In this document: in pieces, positions 14,911 through 23,462 of the stretch
Layout: each line of letters starts with the position of its first letter
Numbering within the stretch: the stretch's first letter is position 1
From: an uncultured Mycoplasmatota bacterium
Lineage (GTDB): Bacteria; Bacillota_I; Bacilli_A; RF39; UBA660
DNA length: 35,590 nt
NCBI GenBank assembly: GCA_948466735.1
Contig: CAOKBR010000007.1
Coordinates: 1 to 35,590, forward strand
Direction: 5' to 3'
The notes under the pieces: generated by a model
What the model was told of the DNA's origin: nothing
Database searches by the model: none
The model's input: the letters and a program-made list of their open reading frames with translations, nothing else
Made by a program: the position numbers and the translations under genes

Positions 14911-17412
14911 ATGTTGAAAAAAGGATTAGAAAAAATTAAAAATTTATCAATTAAGAAAAAAGTTGCTGTAGTTATGGCAACAGTACTTGGAGTAGGTGGA
15001 GGATTCGCTATTCAAAAAGCAGTAAAAAATTTATCTGAACAAGAATCTATTACATCTAGTACAATTGAAGAGTATACAAGCAGTAACATTACTTCTAGTG
15101 ATGTTTACAATAATATGATTGAAGATGATAAGGAACAAAATACAATTTATGGACCTATTATTAATGAGATTGAAATCATTGGAGACGAGGAAGATAATAA
15201 GGTTGAAGCTAATGAGACTATAGAAAAAGTTGAAATTGATTTTTATGATACTATTGACTTATCTGACTACAAAGGAGACCTTCTAATGCAAGGTTTAACA
15301 AATGGCGGATATGATGCATCTTATGCATTTAGATCAGAATTAGCTAAACATTATGGAATTAATGATTATGTTGGTACAATTGAGCAAAATATTAAATTAT
15401 TAGAAATCTTAAAGCAAGAGAAAAATATTCCTGATAATGCTGTAATTATTATGCCTGATGGTACTAAAGTAGAAATTGGTACACCTAGTGTGGGTTCAAT
15501 AGAAGATGAAAAAGTAAATACATTAAAACCATCTACACCATCAAATAATAACAATAATACTAATAACAATCAAAATAATAATTTGGTAAATAATAATAAT
15601 CAAAATACTAATATATCAAAACCATCAACACCAGTAAAAGATGAAAATAAAAAGCCAAATAAACCTGTTATTGATAATAGTAATAATAAAGAAGAAAATA
15701 ACAATAATAGCAACACTGGTAGTGATAACAATAATAATGATAATAACAATAGTTATGAAGATGCTCACAAACATCAATATAAAACAGTAAAAACTTATTA
15801 TGTAAATAATGGGGATACTCATACTTATGTTGTTGAGAAAGAATGTTCTTGTGGTAAAATAGAAAAAGAAGAAATTACTAACCCTCATAGCCATAATACA
15901 TGGAAAGCTTTAAATGATGAGTTAGAACAAAGTACTTGTGCTTGTGGTGCTGTAAAACAACAAAAACATAATTATCGTAATGATTCTACTATTTATGTTA
16001 TCAATGAAGATGGAACTCATACAAAAACGACAGTAGAAACTTGTCCTAATTGTAATCATACCAAGAAAACGGAAGTAACTGATAGCCATAAATTTAATGA
16101 TTGGCATCAAGTTGGTGATAAACAACATCAACATGAATGTGAATGTCAAGAAGTTGAAGTAAAAAATCATAATTTTGATAAAACTTTAACGACAGTTACT
16201 TATGAAAATAAGGAAGGTGCTACTCATACTAAAGTAGTAACTGATACTTGTAAAGATTGTAACCACAAAGTAGTAACCAAGACAACCGTTAACCATACGA
16301 TGAGTGAATGGGTTTCTGTTGATGATACAAAAGAACAAAGAACTTGTGAATGTGGTAGAGTAGAAGAAAGAAAACATGAATGGTTAACTGATTGGACTTA
16401 TAACAAAGAAACTGGAAAAGAAGAGAGAATTTGTGGTAATTGTAACCATAAAGTAGAAAGAGAACATACTAACCATAAGTTTAGTGAATGGAATCATATT
16501 GGAAACAACCATTATAATGAGAGAACTTGTCAAGATTGTGAAACAAAAGAAACTGTTGAGTTAGACCATAATTGGACTGCTTGGGCTAAATATGATGATA
16601 ATAATGAAGCTAGAACTTGTACATATGATAATTGTAAAGTACAAATGGAAACTAAAAGCCATGCTTGGTTAACTGATTGGACTTATAACAAAGAAACTGG
16701 AAAAGAAGAGAAAACCTGTGGTAATGATTATTGTAACCATAAAGTAGAAAAAGACCATACTGAACATAAGTTTAGTGAATGGAATCATGTTGGAAACAAC
16801 CATTATAATGAGAGAACTTGTGAAATTTGTGAAACTGTAGAAAAAGAAGAATTACCATGTAACTTTAGTGATTGGGAAAAAGTGGATGATACTCAAGAAT
16901 CAAGACATTGTACATATGATGGATGTGATAAAACTGAAGCACAAGATCACCCATATGTAGTTGAAAGTTATGATGAAGATGATATTAACGGAAAAGAACA
17001 TAAAGTATGTCCTAACTGTGATAACCATGTTGATGGTGATCATACATTAAAAACAACTAAAAATGATGATTATTCTATTACTTATGAATGTTTGAATGAT
17101 GGATGTGACTTTACTTATACAATTGAACACGTACATACTACAACTGGTTCAAAATTACCATTCTCAATTGGTAAAAGGGATGTATGTCATTATACAGCTT
17201 ATGTATGCGATGGTTGTGAAGACCATTATGATAAAGTATATGACTATGATCATGATATGAAGTTCGTTAAAGATAACGGAAGTAAGACAAAATATAAATG
17301 TTATGATTGTGATTATACTTATATCAAAGACAACGAAACTGGAGAAATCATTCAAGAAATTGAGCAAGAAGTTAGTCAAGAAAAAACATTAGTTCTTAGT
17401 CTATTTAGATAA
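14911..17412 (+). CDS. Large membrane-anchored surface protein with Cys/His repeats
   Basis: An 833-residue surface protein of unknown function. A basic N-terminus and one hydrophobic segment (about 18-38) could be an uncleaved anchor. Residues ~122-173 (GGYDASYAFRSELAKHYGI...GTIEQNIKLLEILKQ) resemble a small unit I recall from phage and bacterial lysins; wall binding is a guess. Residues ~205-280 are an Asn-rich, Pro-containing linker. The rest is a string of ~35-50-residue units, each with CxC or CxxC and regularly placed His and Trp (H-x-FxxW...C-x-x-C...H), like knuckles that could bind metal or form disulfides. Two units of about 95 residues are almost identical (DNA from 16381 and 16666). 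The C-terminus has no LPxTG and no second membrane helix. It is the first gene of the cluster, 24 nt before a SipW-type peptidase. Confidence 0.8.
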   Translation: MLKKGLEKIKNLSIKKKVAVVMATVLGVGGGFAIQKAVKNLSEQESITSSTIEEYTSSNITSSDVYNNMIEDDKEQNTIYGPIINEIEIIGDEEDNKVEANETIEKVEIDFYDTIDLSDYKGDLLMQGLTNGGYDASYAFRSELAKHYGINDYVGTIEQNIKLLEILKQEKNIPDNAVIIMPDGTKVEIGTPSVGSIEDEKVNTLKPSTPSNNNNNTNNNQNNNLVNNNNQNTNISKPSTPVKDENKKPNKPVIDNSNNKEENNNNSNTGSDNNNNDNNNSYEDAHKHQYKTVKTYYVNNGDTHTYVVEKECSCGKIEKEEITNPHSHNTWKALNDELEQSTCACGAVKQQKHNYRNDSTIYVINEDGTHTKTTVETCPNCNHTKKTEVTDSHKFNDWHQVGDKQHQHECECQEVEVKNHNFDKTLTTVTYENKEGATHTKVVTDTCKDCNHKVVTKTTVNHTMSEWVSVDDTKEQRTCECGRVEERKHEWLTDWTYNKETGKEERICGNCNHKVEREHTNHKFSEWNHIGNNHYNERTCQDCETKETVELDHNWTAWAKYDDNNEARTCTYDNCKVQMETKSHAWLTDWTYNKETGKEEKTCGNDYCNHKVEKDHTEHKFSEWNHVGNNHYNERTCEICETVEKEELPCNFSDWEKVDDTQESRHCTYDGCDKTEAQDHPYVVESYDEDDINGKEHKVCPNCDNHVDGDHTLKTTKNDDYSITYECLNDGCDFTYTIEHVHTTTGSKLPFSIGKRDVCHYTAYVCDGCEDHYDKVYDYDHDMKFVKDNGSKTKYKCYDCDYTYIKDNETGEIIQEIEQEVSQEKTLVLSLFR
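16381..16823 (+). repeat. Tandem ~95-codon internal repeats
   Basis: Bases from 16381 and from 16666 are identical for more than 40 positions (offset 285). The second half of each unit (AAGTTTAGTGAATGGAATCA and onward) repeats with offset 291, owing to a two-codon insertion in the second unit. The near-identity at synonymous sites points to recent duplication or conversion within the gene. Confidence 0.85.
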
Positions 17413-17436
17413 AAATAAGAAGTGGAGAAATAAATT

Positions 17437-18108
17437 ATGAAGGAAAAAACGAAATGGTATAAATCGTGGAGTAATTGGGGAGTTATTATTGCTTGCATTA
17501 TTCTCGTACCTGTGTTAATATTAAACTTGTATGTGATGTTTCAAGCAAAAACAAATGAGGATAAAGTACCTAGCGTATTCGGATATAAACCATTTATCGT
17601 TCTTTCCGGATCCATGGAAACTAAGATTCATAAGGGAGATTTGATTCTCACTAAAATAGTTAATCCTGAAACTTTGAAGGTTGATGACATCATCGCCTTC
17701 AGAGATTCAGAAAATACGGTAACGACTCATAGAATTGTCGATATCGTAGTAGAAGACGGTATAACTTATTTCATCACCAAAGGAGATCAAAATAATACAC
17801 AAGATAGAAATTTAGTTGAATTTGATGATGTAGAAGGTATATATATAGCAAGAATTCCAAGTCTTGGAGCGATAATGGATAAATTATCAGAGCCAGGTAC
17901 CATTGTTGTGGTAATTGTTGGAATTACAGCAATATTTGTCATTGGGTTCTTAATTTCTAGTAAAAAACAGCAAGATTTAGAACGTAGGGAATTATTAGAA
18001 TTTCGTAAACAATTTGTTAGTCAAAAAGAGGAAAAAGAAGTAAGTAAAAAGACTAGTGAAGAAAAAAATGACGAAGACAATGAAAAAAAGTCCGATGAGG
18101 ACGAATAA
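17437..18108 (+). CDS. SipW/ER-type signal peptidase I (first copy)
   Basis: A 223-residue membrane protease of the S26 family, ER/SipW branch, which removes signal peptides from exported proteins on the outer face of the membrane. One membrane helix lies at about 13-35 and a second at about 150-172, with the catalytic domain between. S59 in VLSGSMETKI is the nucleophile and H98 in VTTHRI replaces the Lys of the P-type enzymes; GDQNN (D117) supplies the third residue. In B. subtilis the homologue SipW processes TasA and TapA. The cytoplasmic tail (about 175-223) is highly charged and ends acidic (DNEKKSDEDE). It lies between the Cys/His-repeat gene and the TasA-like gene, its probable substrate. 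Confidence 0.92.
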   Translation: MKEKTKWYKSWSNWGVIIACIILVPVLILNLYVMFQAKTNEDKVPSVFGYKPFIVLSGSMETKIHKGDLILTKIVNPETLKVDDIIAFRDSENTVTTHRIVDIVVEDGITYFITKGDQNNTQDRNLVEFDDVEGIYIARIPSLGAIMDKLSEPGTIVVVIVGITAIFVIGFLISSKKQQDLERRELLEFRKQFVSQKEEKEVSKKTSEEKNDEDNEKKSDEDE

Positions 18109-18114
18109 ACTCCG

Positions 18115-18175
18115 GTAAACGGTCCGTAAGGATGTTTACATAAATATGATAACTCGTTGTAGATGACTACAATGA
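18115..18175 (+). promoter_or_regulatory. Two hairpins in the leader of the TasA-like gene
   Basis: GTAAAC/GTTTAC (18115-18120 with 18134-18139) holds an inner TCC-GTAA-GGA capped by a GNRA-type loop. TCGTTGTAG-ATGA-CTACAATGA (18154-18175) makes a 9-bp stem with one G-U pair. Neither has a T-run. I found no convincing promoter between 18109 and 18197. They may protect or mark the 5' end of a processed mRNA. Confidence 0.5.
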
Positions 18176-18197
18176 TATATGAAAAGGAGGTGAAAAA

Positions 18198-19325
18198 ATG
18201 AAAAAAATGAATAAGAAAGTGATGGTACTAGGCGGATTAGTAATGGCAGTTGTTTTAACTGGATACTCAGTTGTTGGAACATACGCTAAGTATACAGAAA
18301 AAGCAAGCGTTTCTGATCAAGCTACAGTGGCTAAGTGGGATGTTAGTTTCAATACAAGTGTAAAATCTTTATTTGATACTACTAAAAATAACGCTACTGT
18401 TAGTAATCGTGTAGCACCAGGTGGCTCTGATTCAGCTGTTTGGACATTAACTGGTAATAACGGTGCATCTGAAGTTAAAGTTGTATACACTGTTTCTATG
18501 ACAGCTAAAAATACTGTATCTTTAGAAATTACTGAAGAACAATATAATACATTAGTAAACGCTGGTTTAGATGAAGTTGTATATACTGATGCTGACAAAT
18601 ATTACTATTCTCCAATTGTGTTCACTGTTAATAACGAAAAATACAACGCATTGAGTGCTGTTGAAACTAAAGTTGTTAGTGGTTCAAGCTTAAGCATTGA
18701 TTGGAAATGGGCTTATGAAGCTAAAGATATCACTGTTAAAGAAGGTACAACTGCTACTGATGACCAAAAAGCTGCTGCTGCTATTTTAATTGATGAACTT
18801 GATACAATTTTAGGTAGAAAAGCAGATCCAGCGCAAACAGTTGAAGTTGAAGCTACTATAACTGCTGTTCAAGATGTTTTAGGAGAAAATAGTGCAGCAA
18901 TTACACCTGCTACTGAAGCAGAAATCCAAGCTATTTCTACAGCATATGGATATGATGCTGAATATACTAAAGACGTAGTTTTCTCTGGTAATAAATTAAC
19001 TGGAACTATCAGAAATAATACAAATTCAGCTGATAAGTTAGAAAGTATCTTCCCAGAAGAAACTGCTGATGGTATTAAAGGATATTATTATCCAGTAGTA
19101 CTTAAAGGTGTTAAGGTTGGTGCCACTGTTACAACTATAAATGTTGCAACTGGTGTTGAAAAAACACATACGTTTGCAGATGATAAGTCATTAGAAATGC
19201 TATTTATTTTAAATGCAAATGCTGATGATGCAGATAAGAAAATTATCATCAAAACTACAGCAGATGATGGTGAAACAGAAACTACAACAACAATTGATTA
19301 CTCAGAATTAAATTTTGCTGAATAA
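18198..19325 (+). CDS. TasA/camelysin-like SipW-dependent secreted protein
   Basis: A 375-residue exported protein with the SipW-type signal peptide: MKKMNKKVMVLGGLVMAVVL, then GYSVVGTYAKYTEKAS and, about 15 residues on, VAKWDVSF. TasA, CalY and related proteins have the same order and form matrix fibres in Bacillus. VAPGGSDSAVWTLTGNN matches their common PGxxGxxxxxVxN-type first strand. The rest is a beta-rich body with an Ala-rich helical stretch near 190-235. It has no wall anchor. The ribosome binding site AAAGGAGGTGA is the best in the window, and codon choice is more uniform (GCT, GTT, ACT) than in neighbours, both suggesting high expression. It would be the major subunit if this cluster builds a fibre. 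The family call is by motif; the body is too divergent to align by eye. Confidence 0.82.
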   Translation: MKKMNKKVMVLGGLVMAVVLTGYSVVGTYAKYTEKASVSDQATVAKWDVSFNTSVKSLFDTTKNNATVSNRVAPGGSDSAVWTLTGNNGASEVKVVYTVSMTAKNTVSLEITEEQYNTLVNAGLDEVVYTDADKYYYSPIVFTVNNEKYNALSAVETKVVSGSSLSIDWKWAYEAKDITVKEGTTATDDQKAAAAILIDELDTILGRKADPAQTVEVEATITAVQDVLGENSAAITPATEAEIQAISTAYGYDAEYTKDVVFSGNKLTGTIRNNTNSADKLESIFPEETADGIKGYYYPVVLKGVKVGATVTTINVATGVEKTHTFADDKSLEMLFILNANADDADKKIIIKTTADDGETETTTTIDYSELNFAE

Positions 19326-19345
19326 TTAATAGTTGATTAATTTAC

Positions 19346-19417
19346 GAAGTTAAATGTAACATTTAACTTCCAAATAAGTCCAAGAGGAGAGAAATCTTAT
19401 CTTGGATTTATTTGGAA
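19346..19417 (+). promoter_or_regulatory. Paired strong hairpins between two surface genes
   Basis: Hairpin 1 (19346-19370) is an 11-bp perfect stem, GAAGTTAAATG/CATTTAACTTC, with a TAA loop. Hairpin 2 (19368-19417) is a 17-bp stem with one G-U pair and a 16-nt loop, TTCCAAATAAGTCCAAG pairing with CTTGGATTTATTTGGAA. They share three bases, so both cannot fully form together. No T-run follows. The second arm covers a GGAAAG in front of an ATG at 19423 but leaves the AAGGAAGG/ATG 19447 site free. Confidence 0.75.
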
Positions 19418-19446
19418 AGTAAATGAAAATAAAGGAAGGTATAGAT

Positions 19447-22400
19447 ATGCGGGATTATTCTAAAAACGACGAAGAAAAGCAAAAAAAGAGAAAAATTATT
19501 ATTCGTATTATTATCATTATCTTACTTCTTTTGTTAATAACATGTTGTACATCTAAATTTTGGGGAACAATTGGTGACTTATTCAAAAATCATGGTCATT
19601 GGACAGTTGATCCTGATACGAATGATAAAACAATTATTACAAATGAAGAATTAAAATTTGACACAACATTACTACAAATTAGTTTGAGTGATACTAAACC
19701 GAAACTTAGTTTTACCTATACGAAAATTATCCCTGAAGGATTTACTTGTACAACATCTGATGCTGAAATTGCTACTTGTTATGTAGCCGATGGATATGTA
19801 GTGATTAATCCAAAGAAAACAGGAAGTGTTACAGTAACTTTACAAACGGAGACAAATGGTAAAATTTATAGGGCTACAGCAAATGTTCAAATAACTGATG
19901 CCACTAAGGGAATTCATTTAGCTTCAAAATTTGGAACAATGAATTTAATTCATAATAATCGAATGAATATTTCTTATACTTTAAGTGGTTTACCTGATGA
20001 TGTAAAAGTAAGTTCTAGCGATGATTCGATTGCTGTAGTATCTAAGAAAGCTAATGGTTTAATTGAAGTAGTTGGGTTAAAAACAGGTAAAGTAACCATT
20101 ACTTTAGAAGTAACGTATAACGGAAAAACTTATCAAGAAAGTTATACGCTTACTATTACTAAAGAACAAACAACTAATCCAGAAAATCCTGATCAACCAA
20201 ATGTTCCTACACCACCGATAGTAGAACCTGAAAAAGATAGCAATACGACTTTAAAAGAAATAACAGTTAATGGTAATTTAATTAACGGATTTAATTCTTC
20301 TAATTACGATTATTCTATTGGGGTAGATGAAAATACAAATTTAATTAATATTGATGCAATTGCTGCAAGCTCTAAAGCAAGAAATATTAAATATACTTAC
20401 TGTTATCAAGATAAGTGTAAAGAAGTATCTTCTTTGAAAGATTTAAAATTAGAAAAGGGAGATAACGTTATTACAGTTACTGTAACAGCAGAAGATGGTA
20501 CCATTGGTAAACCTTATACTATTACCATTAATAAAGCATCTTCTAAGAATAATCAATTGTCTGATATCAAGATTCTATCTCCTGATGGATTATCGCTAAA
20601 TAAACCTTTTAGTCCTGAAGATACAAATTATACAATTACTGTACCTGCCACAGTAGATAAAATTACTCTGCAAGAAGAAGTAAGCGATTCTCGTTCTAAA
20701 GTAAAATACTTTGTTAACGGAAAAGAAGCCGATTTAACGGATATTGGACTAATTTCTGGAGAAACGACCAAAGTTGAAATTCAAGTTACTAGTGAAGATG
20801 GTATAACTAGAACTTATACTGTAAATGTTTATAGAGAATCTAGTGACAATAATTTCTTAAGTAATATTACTTCATCATTTGGACACACTTTAAACGAAAC
20901 ATTTGATAAAACGAAAAATGATTATACAATGACAGTAGATTATAATACTCCAGTTGTTTCGTTAGATGCTATTAAAGAAGATAGTACAAGTAGTATTACT
21001 TGTAAATTAAATGGAAAAGATGCTGATTTATCTAATTTAATACTAGATGGAACAGATAATAAAGTAGAAATTATTGTTACCTCAGAAAGTGGTAAAGTAA
21101 ATACTTATGTGGTTGATATTCATCGACCATTAAGAACAATTCACTTTGAGAAAGATTCTTATATGGCAAATATTGAAGATAAAACAATAAGTATTCCATA
21201 TAAAGTATATGAAGATGGTAATTTAATTACTGAATATCCATTAGACGATATTACGATTGAATGTGGTAGTGCTACTTGCGATAAGCAACAAGGATACATT
21301 AATGTTCCATTAACACCTGATATGATTAATCAAAATAATAAGATTAGTGCTTCTTATTTAGACGAGAAAGCAGAAACTACCCTTAATGTTGGAATGGGTA
21401 CTTACCATATTTCATCTGTCTATAAAGGACCATATGACATTGATTATATCGATGGAGTAGGTGGAGAGAAAACGATTTCTATTGATACTAATTTAAATAC
21501 TTTTGATATGAATCCAGTAAAAATAGATAATGGTGTAAGAATTTATTTACAAAATTCTACACATACTTATATTGATATAACCTCTGATAATGGAATAGTT
21601 GATATCTTTATTCCTGATGATAGTGAAACATCTGGTATTCCAGTTAAGATTGTTGCTAAACAAGCGGGAAATACTACTATTCATGTAACAGGAACAGCTT
21701 ATAATCAGCCATTAAAAGATACTTTAAATATTGAAATAAGATTTAATGGTAAATACATATTTACTATTGATGCTAACGGTGGTTTCTTCGATGCTTTTAC
21801 AATAAAACATCAAGAAACAGTTGATAAGGGTTCTAGTGTATCTTTAGCGGATTATAATCCATATAAAGTAAACATCGAAGCAAATTGCGAATATTATAAA
21901 TTAGCTAGCTATAATACTAGTATGGATGGAAATGGAACATCTTATGCAAAAGATTATCAATTTGAAAATATTGATCAATCTATTACAGTATATGCAATAT
22001 ATGAAAATACGTCAGAGTATATCGAATTGCCAGAAATACATAAACTATATTTAACAGATGTTGACCTATTCCATAATGATGAATACTTTAAGGTATATGG
22101 AAAAGATAAAATTATTTATCCAGGAGCAATGGGATCATACAAAATGACGATTGAAAATAATCAAGCAGATACTATTACCATTAAAGGTATTACTTTAGAA
22201 GAAGATACGATATGCGTTCCTTATAAAGGTGGTAAAGGATGCTTAAATATGGGTTATTTCATTCGATATTCTGCGCGTGAAGCAAAAGACTTTACCTACT
22301 TCTATGGTGATAGTGATAAATATGCAATTTTAAATAAGGATAGCCTAACGACATTCAATAATTTACATACTAAACGTATTATTCCATTCACTGGCAATGA

Positions 22401-22599
22401 AATTACCATTCCAAAAGGCGATGGAGTAGACATTTATCTATTCTGGCGTTGGGAAGAAGTAAATGATGAATTAGATACCTTAATCGGAAAGGAAGCAACA
22501 AAGTTTAAAGAAGATGGCAAGACATTAAACGATAAGTATTCGTTAACGGTTAGTATCGATTTTGATTCAACCAATAAATATTGTAAACCAAAAGGATGA
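19447..22599 (+). CDS. Giant membrane-anchored Ig/cadherin-like surface protein
   Basis: A 1050-residue extracellular scaffold. A short charged N-terminus (KKRKIIIR) leads into one membrane helix (about 18-33, ending CC). Then come two Ig-like Big_2-type domains (about 65-240: GYVVINPKKTGSVTVTLQ, and IEVVGLKTGKVTITLEVTY), a Pro/Asn linker, and three cadherin-like beta-sandwich units from residues ~268, 368 and 467, each of the form L-x-x-I...F-x-x-x-x-x-Y...V-x-x-E-D-G-x-x-x-x-Y-x-I-x-I. A middle beta domain follows, then a Listeria-Bacteroides-type repeat near 770 (YIFTIDANGGFFDAF...ITVYAIYE), and a last ~170-residue domain. No sorting signal is seen. I chose ATG 19447 because AAGGAAGG lies 7 nt upstream; ATG 19423 is possible but its binding site lies in a hairpin. 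Ends in TGA, 6 nt before the next start. Confidence 0.85.
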   Translation: MRDYSKNDEEKQKKRKIIIRIIIIILLLLLITCCTSKFWGTIGDLFKNHGHWTVDPDTNDKTIITNEELKFDTTLLQISLSDTKPKLSFTYTKIIPEGFTCTTSDAEIATCYVADGYVVINPKKTGSVTVTLQTETNGKIYRATANVQITDATKGIHLASKFGTMNLIHNNRMNISYTLSGLPDDVKVSSSDDSIAVVSKKANGLIEVVGLKTGKVTITLEVTYNGKTYQESYTLTITKEQTTNPENPDQPNVPTPPIVEPEKDSNTTLKEITVNGNLINGFNSSNYDYSIGVDENTNLINIDAIAASSKARNIKYTYCYQDKCKEVSSLKDLKLEKGDNVITVTVTAEDGTIGKPYTITINKASSKNNQLSDIKILSPDGLSLNKPFSPEDTNYTITVPATVDKITLQEEVSDSRSKVKYFVNGKEADLTDIGLISGETTKVEIQVTSEDGITRTYTVNVYRESSDNNFLSNITSSFGHTLNETFDKTKNDYTMTVDYNTPVVSLDAIKEDSTSSITCKLNGKDADLSNLILDGTDNKVEIIVTSESGKVNTYVVDIHRPLRTIHFEKDSYMANIEDKTISIPYKVYEDGNLITEYPLDDITIECGSATCDKQQGYINVPLTPDMINQNNKISASYLDEKAETTLNVGMGTYHISSVYKGPYDIDYIDGVGGEKTISIDTNLNTFDMNPVKIDNGVRIYLQNSTHTYIDITSDNGIVDIFIPDDSETSGIPVKIVAKQAGNTTIHVTGTAYNQPLKDTLNIEIRFNGKYIFTIDANGGFFDAFTIKHQETVDKGSSVSLADYNPYKVNIEANCEYYKLASYNTSMDGNGTSYAKDYQFENIDQSITVYAIYENTSEYIELPEIHKLYLTDVDLFHNDEYFKVYGKDKIIYPGAMGSYKMTIENNQADTITIKGITLEEDTICVPYKGGKGCLNMGYFIRYSAREAKDFTYFYGDSDKYAILNKDSLTTFNNLHTKRIIPFTGNEITIPKGDGVDIYLFWRWEEVNDELDTLIGKEATKFKEDGKTLNDKYSLTVSIDFDSTNKYCKPKG

Positions 22600-22605
22600 T
22601 GAGTG

Positions 22606-23436
22606 ATGAAGATTGTTAAAAGAATACTTTTAATATTCGTCACTTCTATCCTTGGAGCAATGTTTGTTTTCAATCTATACAACATGATTTGCTTAAATAT
22701 TTTAAAACAAGATTTGACTTCTATCTTAGGATATGGTATTTTAGAAGTAGCATCAGGTTCAATGGAACCTACAATTCATACTGGTGATATTATTGTTATT
22801 GACACCAATGAAGAACACTTTAACATTGATGATATTATTACGTTTTATGATAAAGAAGGTTCCTTTGTAACACATAGAATTATTTCGAAAGATGAAGATG
22901 GTAGTTTTATTACTAAAGGTGATATGAACAATACGGATGATGGCATTGTTAAACCAAATCAAATTGTTGGAAAATGTATTTATCGCTTAGGTAGTGTTGG
23001 TAATTTGATTAAAACACTTAAAAGTCCAATAGTAATGGTTATGATCTTCATTGTAGGTGTACTCATATGTATCTATCTCAGTATGGACAAAGAAGGAAAC
23101 TTCCTTGACGAAGAAATAGAAGAAAAGAAAGTAGAGACAATACCTCAAGTACATGAGGAAAAACTAGAATTTGGAACAACAAGAAATGTAGAAATCAAAG
23201 AAGTTGTAATTGAAAAAATTACGAAGGAACAACTTAGGAATACTCAACCAAAGAGAAAGCCGATTAATAAATCAACTGGAAAAGTTGTAAGTAAACAAGC
23301 TAAGAAAAAAACAACGAAAGATAATACGAATAATAATAAAAAGAAGAATGCAAATAATAAAAGAAAAGTACAGGCATATAAAGTAAATTCTTCGAATAAG
23401 AAAAAAACAACAAGTAAAAAACATAAGAAAAAATAA
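22606..23436 (+). CDS. SipW/ER-type signal peptidase I (second copy) with basic tail
   Basis: A second S26B-type peptidase, 276 residues. Catalytic residues are S52 in EVASGSMEPTI, H90 in FVTHRI and D106 in KGDMNN. Membrane helices lie at about 5-29 and 138-158. It differs from the first copy in its C-terminal ~70 residues, which are almost only Lys, Asn, Thr and Ser (QAKKKTTKDNTNNNKKKN) and would face the cytoplasm. The first copy ends in an acidic tail. ATG 22606 lies 5 nt after AAAGGATGAT; GTG 22603 is a less likely start. It directly precedes two genes whose products have related signal peptides, so each peptidase seems paired with its own substrates. Confidence 0.92.
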   Translation: MKIVKRILLIFVTSILGAMFVFNLYNMICLNILKQDLTSILGYGILEVASGSMEPTIHTGDIIVIDTNEEHFNIDDIITFYDKEGSFVTHRIISKDEDGSFITKGDMNNTDDGIVKPNQIVGKCIYRLGSVGNLIKTLKSPIVMVMIFIVGVLICIYLSMDKEGNFLDEEIEEKKVETIPQVHEEKLEFGTTRNVEIKEVVIEKITKEQLRNTQPKRKPINKSTGKVVSKQAKKKTTKDNTNNNKKKNANNKRKVQAYKVNSSNKKKTTSKKHKKK

Positions 23437-23462
23437 AATAAAGGAAGATTGTGGTGATTTAT

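Noticed and set aside
15540-15750. Short-repeat or CRISPR-like array in AAT/AAC-rich DNA
   Set aside because: It is an in-frame Asn-rich linker; units are single codons with no spacers.
17300-17412. LPxTG-type wall anchor at the end of the Cys/His-repeat protein
   Set aside because: No LPxTG, hydrophobic stretch and basic tail are present at the C-terminus.
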